Shown here: positions 34,001 through 44,800 of the stretch, piece by piece
How the letters are laid out: every line of letters begins with the position of its first letter
Numbering within the stretch: the first letter of the stretch is position 1
NCBI RefSeq assembly: GCF_033118175.1
Contig: NW_026870965.1
Coordinates: 186,001-250,000 of the forward strand
Length of the DNA stretch: 64,000 nt
Origin: Dama dama
Lineage: Eukaryota; Chordata; Mammalia; Artiodactyla; Cervidae
Reading direction: 5' to 3'
Program-made: the position numbers and the translations under genes
The notes under the pieces: model-generated
The model's database searches: none
What the model was told of the DNA's origin: nothing
What the model saw: only the letters and a program-made list of their open reading frames with translations

Positions 34001-37000
34001 GCCCAACCAAGGGGCAGGCTGCGGGGCCTGTGTCCAGACATGCCCGGGCGCCTCCCCAGGCTCATCCCCGCTGGTGCCTTTCCCCTGGGCCTAGGCCTCG
34101 GTTGAGGCCTCCTTGGAGAGGAGGTTGCTGGCAGGGGCTGTCTCCACACTGCAAGGTGCTGGAGCTCAGAGGGCCTCGTCAGAGGGAAGGGACCAGTAAG
34201 GGGCTGGATGCCCAAGACGTCTTTGGCCCAGCAGCCTCAGGGCAGCAGGGAGAGCAAGAGGCCCAACTTGCCCCTAGGGCGGCTCTGCCCCTTCCCACAC
34301 AGGCGGCCAACTCAGCAGCTGCCTGACAGACTCTGGCTCCCCCAAGCTCTCTGCCGGTGCAGGGGACAGGAACAGACGTGGGCATGTGGTTCTGCCTTGG
34401 CCTGGGAGTGTGTTCCCCCTGCCTTGCCCCCAGGCTCAGGGGCAAGGGCCCGGAGAGAGCACCACCCCGAAGCGCTTTTCTCCCGGGCCTGGGAGCATTG
34501 TGCGAGCCTGGCGTGAACAGCGGGCGGGAGTGTTTGCAAACAGGACTTTGGAGGCAGCCGTGGAGGTCTTCCAGTGGGAGAGGGCCGGTTGTGCTCAGAG
34601 GCCTCACAAGCCAGGGGCAGGACCCAGCAGGTCCCCTGCCCCTGGCCAGCCTTGCCCAGACCTTCCTGGCCTCCGGGGGTACTGCCCCACCAAGGGGCAG
34701 GCTGCGGGGACTGGGTCCAGACATGCCTGGGCGCCTCCCCAGGCTCATCCCCGCTGGTGCCTTTCCCCTGGGCATAGGCCTCGGTTGATGCCTCCTTGGA
34801 GAGGAGGTTGCTGGCAGGGGCTGTCTCCACACTGCAAGGTGCTGGAGCTCAGAGGGCCTCGTCAGCGGGAAGGGACCAGCAAGGGGCTGGATGCCCAAGA
34901 CCTCTTTGGCCCAGCAGCCTCAGGGCAGCAGGGAGAGCAAGAGGCCCAACTTGCCCCTAGGTCGGCTCTGCCCCTTCCCACACAGGCAGCCAACCCAGCA
35001 GCTGCCTGATAGACTCTGGCTCCCCCGAGCTCTCTGCCGGTTCAGGGGTCAGGAACAGACGTGTGCATGTGGTTCTGCCTTGGTCTGGGAGTGTGGACCC
35101 ACTGCCTGGACCCCAGGCTCAGGGGCAAGGGCCCGGAGAGAGCAACACCCCGAAGCGCTTTTCTCCTGGCCTTGGGAGCGTTGTGCGTGCCTGGCGGGAA
35201 CAGCGGGCGGGAGTGTTGGCAAACCCGCCTTTGAAGGCAGCCGTGGAGGTCTTCCAGTGGGAGAGGGCCGGTTGTGCTCAGAGGCCTCACAAGCCAGGGG
35301 CAGGACCCAGCAGGTCCCCTGCCCCTGGCCAGCCTTGCCCAGACCTTCCTGGCCTCCGGGGGTACTGCCCCACCAAGGGGCAGGCTGCGGGGACTGGGTC
35401 CAGACATGCCCGGGCCCCTCCACTGGCTCATCCCCGCTGGTGCCTTTCCCCTGGGCCTAGGCCTCGGTTGAGGCCTCCTTGGAGAGGAGGTTGCTGGCAG
35501 GGTCTGTCTCCACACTGCAAGGTGCTGGAGCTCAGAGGGCCTCGTCAGAGGGAAGGGACCAGCAAGGGGCTGGATGCTCAAGACCTCTTTGGCCCAGCAG
35601 CCTCAGGGCAGCAGGGAGAGCAAGAGGCCCAACTTGCCCCTAGGTCGGCTCTGCCCCTTCCCACACAGGCGGCCAGCCCAGCAGCTGCCTGACAGACTCT
35701 GGCTCCCCCCAGCTCTCTGCCGGTGGAGGGGGCAGGAACAGACGTGTGCATGTTGTTGTGCCTTGGCCTGGGACTGTGGATCCCCTGCCTGGCCCCCAGG
35801 CTCAGGGGCAAGGGCCCGGAGAGACCACCACCCCGAAGCGCTTTTCTCCCGGGCTTGGGAGCATTGTGCGCGCCTGGCGGGAACAGTGGGCGGGAGTGCT
35901 TCCAAACCGGCCTTTGGAGGCAGCCGGGGAGGTCTTCCAGTGGGAGAGGGCCGGTTGTGCTCAGAGGCCCCACAGGCCAGGGGCAGGACCTAGCAGGGCC
36001 CCTGCCCCTGGCCAGCCTTGCCCAGACCTTCCTGGCCTCCGGGGGTACTGCCCCACCAAGGGGCAGGCTGCGGGGACAGGGTCCAGACATGCCCGGGCGC
36101 CTCCCTTGGCTCAACCCCGCTGGTGCCTTTCCCCTGGGCCTAGGCCTCGGTTGAGGCCTCCTTGGAGAGGAGGTTGCTGGCAGGGGCTGTCTCCACACTG
36201 CAAGGTGCTGGAGCTCAGAGGGCCTCGTCAGAGGGAAGGGACCAGTAAGGGGCTGGATGCCCAAGACGTCTTTGGCCCAGCAGCCTCAGGGCAGCAGGGA
36301 GAGCAAGAGGCCCAACTTGCCCCTAGGTCGGCTCTGCCCCTTCCCACACAGGCGGCCAACCCAGCACCTGCCTGAGAGACTCTGGCTCCCCCGAGCTCTC
36401 TGCCGGTGCAGGGGACAGGAACAGACGTGTGCATGTGGTTCTACCTTGGTCTGGGAGTGTGGACCAACTGCCTGGCCCCCAGGCTCAGGGGCAAGGGCCC
36501 GAGGAGAGCACCACCCCGAAGTGCTTTTCTCCCGGGCTTGGGAGCATTGTGCGTGCCTGGCGGGAACAGCGGGCGGGAGTGTTGGCAAACTGGCCTTTGG
36601 AGGGAGCCGGGGAGTTCTTCCAGTGGGAGAGGGCCGGTTGTGCTCAGAGGCCCCACAGGCCAGGGGCAGGACCCAGCACGGCCCCTGCGCCTGGACAGCC
36701 TTGCCCAGACCTTCCTGGCCTCCGGGGGTACTGCCCCACCAAGGGGCAGGCTGCGGGGACTGGGTCCAGACATGCCCGGGCGCCTCCCCAGGCTCATCCC
36801 CGCTGGTGCCTTTCCCCTGGGCCTAGGCCTCGGTTGAGGCCTCCTTGGAGAGGAGGTTGCTGGCAGGGGCTGTCTCCACACTGCAAGGTGCTGGAGCTCA
36901 GAGGGCCTCGTCAGAGGGAAGGGACCAGCAAGGGGCTGGATGCCCAAGACCTCTATGGCCCAGCAGCCTCAGGGCAGCAGGGAGAGCAAGAGGCCCATCT

Positions 37001-38542
37001 TGCCCCTAGGTCGGCTCTGCCACTTCCCACACAGGCGGCCAGCCCAGCAGCTGCCTGACAGACTCTGGCTCCCCCGAGCTCTCTGCCGGTGCAGGGGGCA
37101 GATCAGACGTGTGCATGTGGTTCTGCCTTGGCCTGTTAGTGTGGACACCCTGCCTTGCCCCCAGGCTCAGGGGCAAGGGCCCAGAGAGAGCACCACCCTG
37201 AAGCGCTTTTCTTCCGGGCTTAGGCGCATTGTGCCCGCCTGCTGGTAACAGTGGCCGGGAGCGCTTGCAAACCGGCCTTTGGAGGCAGCCGGGGAGGTCT
37301 TCCAGTGGGAGAGGGCCGGTTGTGCTCAGAGGCCCCACAGGCCAGGGGCAGGACCCAGCAGGGCCCCTGCCCCTGGCCAGCCTTACCCAGACCTTCCTGG
37401 CCTCCGGGGGTACTGCCCCACCAAGGGGCAGGCTGCGGGGACTGGGTCCAGACATGCTCGGGCGCCTCCCCTGGCTCATCCCCGCTGGTGTCTTTCCCCT
37501 GGGCCTAGGCCTCGGTTGAGGCCTCCTTGGAGAGGAGGTTGCTGGCAGGGGCTGTCTCCACACTGCAAGGTGCTGGAGCTCAGAGGGCCTCGTCAGAGGG
37601 AAGGGACCAGTAAGGGGCTGGATGCCCAAGACGTCTTTGGCCCAGCAGCCTCAGGGCCGCAGGGAGAGCAAGAGGCCCAACTTGCCCCTAGGGCGGCTCT
37701 GCCCCTTCCCACACAGGCGGCCAACCCAGCACCTGCCTGACAGACTCTGGCTCCCCCAAGCTCTCTGCCGGTGCAGGGGACAGGAACAGACGTGGGCATG
37801 TGGTTCTGCCTTGGCCTGGGAGTGTGTTCCCCATGCCTTGCCCCCAGGCTCAGGGGCAAGGGCCCGGAGAGAGCACCACCCCGAAGCGCTTTTCTCCCGG
37901 GCTTGGGAGCATTGTGCAAGTCTGGCGTGAACAGCGGGTGGGAGTGTTGGCAAACAGGACTTTGGAGGCAGCCGGGGAGGTCTTCCAGTGGGAGAGGGCC
38001 GGTTGTGCTCAGAGGCCCCACAGGCCAGGGGCAGGACCCAGTAGGTCCCCTGCCCCTGGCCAGCCTTTCCCAGACCTTCCTGGCCTCCGGGGGTACTGCC
38101 CCACCAAGGGGCAGGCTGCGGGGACTGGGTCCAGACATGCCCGGGCGCCTCCCCAGGCTCATCCCCGCTGGTGCCTTTCCCCTGGTCCTAGGTCTCGGTT
38201 GAGGCCTCCTTGGAGAGGAGGTTGCTGGCAGGGGCTGTCTCCACACTGCAAGGTGCTGGAGCTCAGAGGGCCTCGTCAGAGGGAAGGGACAAGCAAAGGG
38301 CTGGATGCCCAAGACCTCTTTGGCCCAGCAGCCTCAGGGCAGCAGGGAGAGCAAGAGGCCCAACTTGCCCCTAGGTCGGCTCTGCCCCTTCCCACAAAGG
38401 CGGCCAGCCCAGCAGCTGTCTGACAGACTCTGGCTCCCCCGAGCTCTCTGCCGGTGCAGGGGTCAGGAACAGACGTGTGCATGTGGTTCTGCCTTGGCCT
38501 GTTAGTGTGGACACCCTGCCTTGCCCCCAGGCTCAGGGGCAA
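25018..38542 (+). repeat. Long-unit run L3
   Basis: End of the unit carrying S2, then 20 anchors at 25334, 26016, 26699, 27382, 28065, 28748, 29431, 30114, 30797, 31479, 32161, 32844, 33526, 34208, 34891, 35574, 36257, 36940, 37622 and 38305, the last leading into block S3. The units at 29431 and 35574 (and 44928 in L4) share the anchor variant ATGCTCAAGAC, marking them as copies of one subtype. No simple 7-unit block is maintained; instead the run is a mosaic of segments found again in L1, L4 and L6. It contains a full CENP-B-box match at 33183-33199. Confidence 0.95.
33183..33199 (+). other. Perfect match to CENP-B box core (9/9 essential bases)
   Basis: Sequence seen: TTTCGAGGCAGACGGGG. 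It fits NTTCGNNNNANNCGGGN exactly: TTCG at 33184-33187, A at 33192, CGGG at 33195-33198. That pattern is the set of nine bases known to be required for binding by mammalian CENP-B. The usual array sequence here has TTGG, so a single G-to-C change completes the box. It lies at the 3' end of the 129 bp segment in the unit anchored at 32844. The match is sequence fact; binding by CENP-B is inference and depends on the host having CENP-B and the locus being accessible. Confidence 0.7.
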
Positions 38543-41500
38543 GGGCCCAGAGAGACCACCACCCCGAAGCGCTTTTCTCCGGGGTTTTGGAACATTGTGT
38601 GTGCCTGGCGGGAACAGCGAGTGGGAATGCTTGCAAACCGGCCTTTGGGGGCAGCCGGGGAGGTCCTCCATGGTCCCTGAGAGAACACCACCCCGAAGCG
38701 CTTTTCTCACGGTCTTGGGAGCATTGTGCGCGGCTGGCGGGAACAGCGGGCATGAGTGCTTGCAAACTGTCCTTTGGAGGCAGCCGGGGAGGTCTTCCAA
38801 GGGCCGGACTGATCACCACCCCAAAATGCTTTTCTCTCGGGCTTGGGAGCATTGTGCGCGGCTGTCGGGAACAACGGACATGAATGCTTGCAAACTGGCC
38901 TTTGGAGGCAGCCCGGGAGGTCTTCCAAGGGCCCGGAGAGAGCACCACCCCGAAGCGCTTTTCTCCCGGGCTTGGGAACATTGTGCGCGGCTGGCGGGAA
39001 CAGCAGGCAGGACTGCTTGCAAACTGGCCTTTGGAGGCAGCCGGGGAGGTCTTCCAAGGGCCCGGAGTGAGCACCACCCCAAAATGCTTTTCTCCCGGGC
39101 TTGGGAGCATTGTGCGCGGCTGGTGGGAACAACGGGCATGAGTGCTTGCAAACCGGCCTTTGGAGGCAGCCGGGGACGTCTTCCAAGGGCCCGGAGAGAG
39201 CACCACCCCAAAGCGCTTTTCTCCCGGGCTTGGGAGCATTGTGCGCGGCTGGCGGGAACAGCAGGCAGGACTGCTTGCAAACTGGCCACTGGAGGCAGCC
39301 GGGGAGGTCTTCCAAGGGCCCGGAGTGAGCACCACCCCAAAATGCTTTTCTCCCGGGCTTGGGAGCATTGTGCGCGGCTGGTGGGAACAACGGGCATGAG
39401 TGCTTGCAAACCGGCCTTTGGAGGCAGCCGGGGACGACTTCCAAGGGCCCGGAGAGATCACCACCCCGAAGCACTTTTCTCCCGGGCTTGGGAGCATTGT
39501 GCGTGGCTGGCGGGAACAGCAGGAAGGAGTCCTTGCAAACCGGCCTTTGGAGGCAGCGGGGGAGGTCTTCCAAGGGCCTGTAGAGAGCACCACCCCGAAG
39601 CGCTTTTCTCCCGGGCTTGGGAGTATTGTGCGCGGGTGGCAGGAACAGCAGGCAGGAGTGCTTGAAAACCGGCCTTTGCAGGCAGCCGGGGAGGTCTTCC
39701 AGGGCCCGGTGTGAGCACCACCCCAAAAAGCTTTTCTCCCGGGCTTGGGAGCATTGTGCGCGGCTGGTGGGAACAGCGGGCATGAGTGCTTGCAAACTGG
39801 CCACTGGAGGCAGCCGGGGAGGTCTTCCAAGGGCCTCTAGAGAGCACCACCCCAAAATGCTTCTCTCCCGGGCTTGGGAGCATTGTGCGTGGCTGGCGGG
39901 AACAGCAGGAAGGAGTCCTTGCAAACCGGCCTTTGGAGGCAGCCGGGGAGGTCTTCCAGGGCCCGGTGTGAGCACCACCCCAAAAAGCTTTTCTCCCGGG
40001 CTTGGGAGCATTGTGCGCGGCTGGCGGGAACAGCAGGCAGGAGTGCTTGAAAACCGGCCTTTGCAGGCAGCCGGGGAGGTCTTCCAGGGCCCGGTGTGAG
40101 CACCACCCCAAAAAGCTTTTCTCCCGGGCTTGGGAGCATTGTGCGCGGCTGGTGGGAACAGCGGACATGAGTGCTTGCAAACTGGCCATTGGAGGCAGCC
40201 GGGGAGGTCTTCCAAGGGCCCGGAGTGAGCACCACCCCAAAATGCTTTTCTCCCGGGCTTGGGAGCATTGTGCGTGGCTGGCGGGAACAGCAGGAAGGAG
40301 TCCTTGCAAACCGGCCTTTGGAGGCAGCCGGGGAGGTCTTCCAAGGGCCTGTAGAGAGCACCACCCCGAAGCGCTTTTCTCCCGGGCTTGGGAGCATTGT
40401 GCGCGGGTGGCGGGAACAGCAGGCAGGAGTGCTTGAAAACCGTCCTTTGGAGGCAGCCGGGGAGGTCTTCCAGGGCCCGGTGTGAGCACCACCCCAAAAT
40501 GCTTTTCTCCCGGGCTTGGGAGCATTGTGCGCGGATGGCGGGAACAGCGAGTGGGAGTGCTTGCAAACCGGCCTTTGGGGGCACCCCGGGAGGTCTTCCA
40601 TGGGCACGGAGAGAACACCACCCCGAAGCGCTTTTCTCCGGGGTTTTGGAGGATTGTGCGTGGCTGGCGGGAACAGCGAGTGGGAGTGCTTGCAAACCGG
40701 CCTTTGGGGGCAGCCAGGGAGGTCCTCCATTGGCACGGAGAGAACACCACCCCGAAGCGCTTTTCTCCCGGGCTTGGGAGCATTGTGCGAGGCTGGCGGG
40801 AACAGCGGGCGGGAGTGCTTGCAAACCGGCCTTTGGAGGCAGCTTGGGAGGTCTTCCAAGGGCCCGGAGAGAGCACCATCCCGACGCACTTTTCTCACGG
40901 AATTGGGAGCATTGTTCGCGGCTGTCGGGAACAGAGGACATGAGTGCTTGCAAACCGGCCTTTAGAGGCAGCCGGGGAGTCTTCCAAGGGCCCGGAGAGA
41001 GACCACCTCAAAATGCTTTTCTCCCGGGCTTGGGAGCATTGTGTGCGGCTGGCGGGTCAGCGGGAGGGAGTTCTTGAAAACCAGCCTTTGGAGGCAGCCG
41101 GGGAGGTCTTCCAAGGGCCGGGAGAGAGCACCACCCCGAAGCGCTTTTCTCCCGGGCTTGGGAGCATTGTGCGCGGCTGGCGGGAACAGCGGGATTGAGT
41201 GCTTGCAAACCGGCCTTTGGAGGCAGCCGGGGAGGTCTTCCAAGGGCCGGGAGAGAGCACCACCCCGAAGCGCTTTTCTCCTAGGCTTGGGAGCATTGTG
41301 CGCGGCTGGCGGGAACAGCGGGCATGAGTGCTTGCAAACCGGCCTTTGGAGACAAACGGGGAGGTCTTCCAAGGGCCCGTAGAGAGCACCACCCCGAAGC
41401 GCTTTTCTCCCGTGATTGGGAGCATTGTGTGCGGCTGGCGGGACAGCGGGAGGGAGTACTTGAAATCCAGCCTTTGGAGGCAGCCGGGGAGGTCTTCCAA

Positions 41501-41882
41501 GGGCCGGGAGAGAGCACCACCCTGAAGGGCTTTTCTCCTGGGCTTGGAGCATTTGCACGGATGGCGGGAACAGTGAGTGGGAGTGCTTGCAAACCTGCAT
41601 TTGGGGGCAGCCCGGGAGGTCTTTCTTGGGTCCAGAGAGAACACCACCCCGAAAGGCTTTTCTCCCGGGCTTGGGAGCATTGTGCGCGGGTGGCGGGAAC
41701 AGCAGGCAGAAGTGCTTGCAAACCGGCCTTGGAGGCAGCTGGGGAGGTCTTCCAAAGCCCGGAGTGAGCACCACCCCAAAATGCTTTTCTCCCGGGCTTG
41801 GGAGCATTGTGCGCAGCTGGCGTGAACAGCGGGATTGAGTGCTTGCAAACCAGCCTTTGGAGGCAGCCGGGGAGGTCTTCCA
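38543..41882 (+). repeat. Short-repeat block S3: 26 copies of the 128-129 bp segment
   Basis: The unit anchored at 38305 is 3894 bp long, with 25 extra sub-units (3212 bp), 26 in total over 3340 bp. It is a near copy of S1: 38552 to about 40230 aligns to S1 at offset 34536, and from about 41057 to the end at offset 35307. The 771 bp difference is six additional sub-units. The block starts with GGGCCCAGAGAGACCACC, a variant joined from a different long-unit subtype. Confidence 0.96.
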
Positions 41883-44800
41883 GCGGGAGAGTGCCAGTTG
41901 TTCTCAGAGGCCCCACAGGCCAGGGGCAGGACCCAGCAGTGTCCCTGCCTCTGGCAGCCTTGCCCAGACCTTCCTGGCCTCCGGGGGTACTACCCCACCA
42001 AGGGGCAGGCTGCGGGGCCTGGGTCCAGACATGCCCGGGCGCCTCCCCAGGCTCATCCCCGCTGGTGCCTTTCCCCTGGGCCTAGGCCTCGGTTGAGGCC
42101 TCCTTGGAGAGGAGGTTGCCGGCAGGGGCTGTCTGCACACTGCAAGGTGCTGGAGCTCAGAGGGCCTCGTCAGAGGGAAAGGACCAGCAAAGGGCTGGAT
42201 GCCCAAGACCTCTTTGACCCAGCAGCCTCAGGGCAGCAGGGAGAGCAAGAGGCCCAACTTGCCCCTAGGTCGGCTCTACCCCGTCGCACACAGGCAGCCA
42301 GCCCAGCAGCAGCCTGGCAGTCTCTGGCTTCCCCGAACTCTCTGCCGGTGTAGGGGGCAGGAACAGACGTGTGCATGTCGTTCTGCCTTGGCCTGGGAGT
42401 GTGTTCCCCCTGCCTGTCCCCCAGGCTCAGGGGCAAGGGCCCGGAGAGAGCACCACCCCGAAGCGCTTTTCTCCCGGGCTTGGGAGCATTGTGCATGCCT
42501 GGCGGGAACAGCGTGCGGGAGTGCTTGCAAACCGGCCTTTGGAGGCAGCCGGGGAGGTCTTCCAGCGGGAGAGTGCCGGTTGTGCTCAGACGCCCCACAG
42601 GCCCGGGGCAGGACCCAGCAGTGTCCCTGCCCCTGGCAGCCTTGCCCAGACCCTCCTGGCCTCCGGGGGTACTGCCCCACCAAGGGGCAGGCTGCGGGGA
42701 CTGGGTCCAGACATGGCCGGGCGCCTCCCCAGGCTCATCCCCGCTGGTGCCTTTCCCCTGGGCCTAGGCCTCAGTTGAGGCCTCCTTGGAGAGGAGGTTG
42801 CTGGCAGGGGCTGTCTCCACACTGCAAGGTGCTGGAGCTCAGAGGGCCTCGTCAGAGGGAAGGGACCAGCAAGGGGCTGGATGCCCAAGACCTCTTTGGC
42901 CCAGCAGCCTCAGGGCAGCAGGGAGAGCAAGAGGCCCAACTTGCCCCTAGGTCGGCTCTGCCCCTTCCCACACAGGCAGCCAGCCCAGCAGCTGCCTGAC
43001 AGACTCTGGCTCCCCCGAGCTCTCTGCCGGTGCAGGGGGCAGATCAGACGTGTGCATGTGGTTCTGCCTTGTCCTGGGAGTGTGGACACCCTGCCTTGCC
43101 CCAGGCTCAGGGGCAAGGGCCCGGAGAGAGCACCACCCTGAAGCGCTTTTCTCCCGGGCTTGGGAGCATTGTGCACGCCTGCTGGGAACAGTGGGCGGGA
43201 GCGCTTGCAAACCGGCCTTTGGAGGCAGCCGGGGAGGTCTTCCAGTGGGAGAGGGCCGGTTGTGCTCAGAGGCCCCACAGGCCAGGGGCAGGACGCAGCA
43301 GGGCCCCTGCCCCTGGCCAGCCTTGCCCAGACCTTCCTGGCCTCCGGGGGTACTGCCCCACCAAGGGGCAGGCTGCGGGGCCTGGGTCCAGACATGCCCG
43401 GGCGCCTCCCCAGGCTCATCCCCGCTGGTGCCTTTCCCCTGGGCCAAGGCCTCGGTTGAGGCCTCCTTGGAGAGGAGGTTGCTGGCAGGGGCTGTCTCCA
43501 CACTGCAAGGTGCTGGAGCTCAGAGGGCCTCGTCAGAGGGAAGGGACCAGTAAGGGGCTGGATGCCCAAGACGTCTTTGGCCCAGCAGCCTCAGGGCAGC
43601 AGGGAGAGCAAGAGGCCCAACTTGCCCCTAGGGCGGCTCTGCCCCTTCCCACACAGGCGGACAACTCAGCAGCTGCCTGACAGACTCTGGCTCCCCCAAG
43701 CTCTCTGCCGGTGCAGGGGACAGGAACAGACGTGGGCATGTGGTTCTGCCTTGGCCTGGGAGTGTGTTCCCCCTGCCTTGCCCCCAGGCTCAGGGGCAAG
43801 GGCCCGGAGAGAGCACCACCCCGAAGCGCTTTTCTCCCGGGCTTGGGAGCATTGTGCGAGCCTGGCGTGAACAGCGGGCGGGAGTGTTTGCAAACAGGAC
43901 TTTGGAGGCAGCCGTGGAGGTCTTCCAGTGGGAGAGGGCCGGTTGTGCTCAGAGGCCTCACAGGCCAGGGGCAGGACCCAGCAGGTCCCCTGCCCCTGGC
44001 CAGCCTTACCCAGACCTTCCTGGCCTCCGGGGGTACTGCCCCACCAAGGGGCAGGCTGCGGGGACTGGGTCCAGACATGCCTGGGCGCCTCCCCAGGCTC
44101 ATCCCCGCTGGTGCCTTTCCCCTGGGCATAGGCCTCGGTTGATGCCTCCTTGGAGAGGAGGTTGCTGGCAGGGGCTGTCTCCACACTGCAAGGTGCTGGA
44201 GCTCAGAGGGCCTCGTCAGCGGGAAGGGACCAGCAAGGGGCTGGATGCCCAAGACGTCTTTGGCCCAGCAGCCTCAGGGCAGCAGGGAGAGCAAGAGGCC
44301 CAACTTGCCCCTAGGTCGGCTCTGCCCCTTCCCACACAGGCAGCCAACCCAGCAGCTGCCTGATAGACTCTGGCTCCCCCGAGCTCTCTGCCGGTTCAGG
44401 GGTCAGGAACAGACGTGTGCATGTGGTTGTTCCTTGGTCTGGGAGTGTGGACCCACTGCCTGGACCCCAGGCTCAGGGGCAAGGGCCCGGAGAGAGCAAC
44501 ACCCCGAAGCGCTTTTCTCCTGGCCTTGGGAGCGTTGTGCGTGCCTGGCGGGAACAGCGGGCGGGAGTGTTGGCAAACCCGCCTTTGAAGGCAGCCGGGG
44601 AGGTCTTCCAGTGGGAGAGGGCCGGTTGTGCTCAGAGGCCCCACAGGCCAGGGGCAGGACCCAGCAGGGACCCTGCCCCTGGCCAGCCTTGCCCAGACCT
44701 TCCTGGCCTCCGGGGGTACTGCCCCACCAAGGGGCAGGCTGCGGGGACTGGGTCCAGACATGCCCGGGCCCCTCCACTGGCTCATCCCCGCTGGTGCCTT

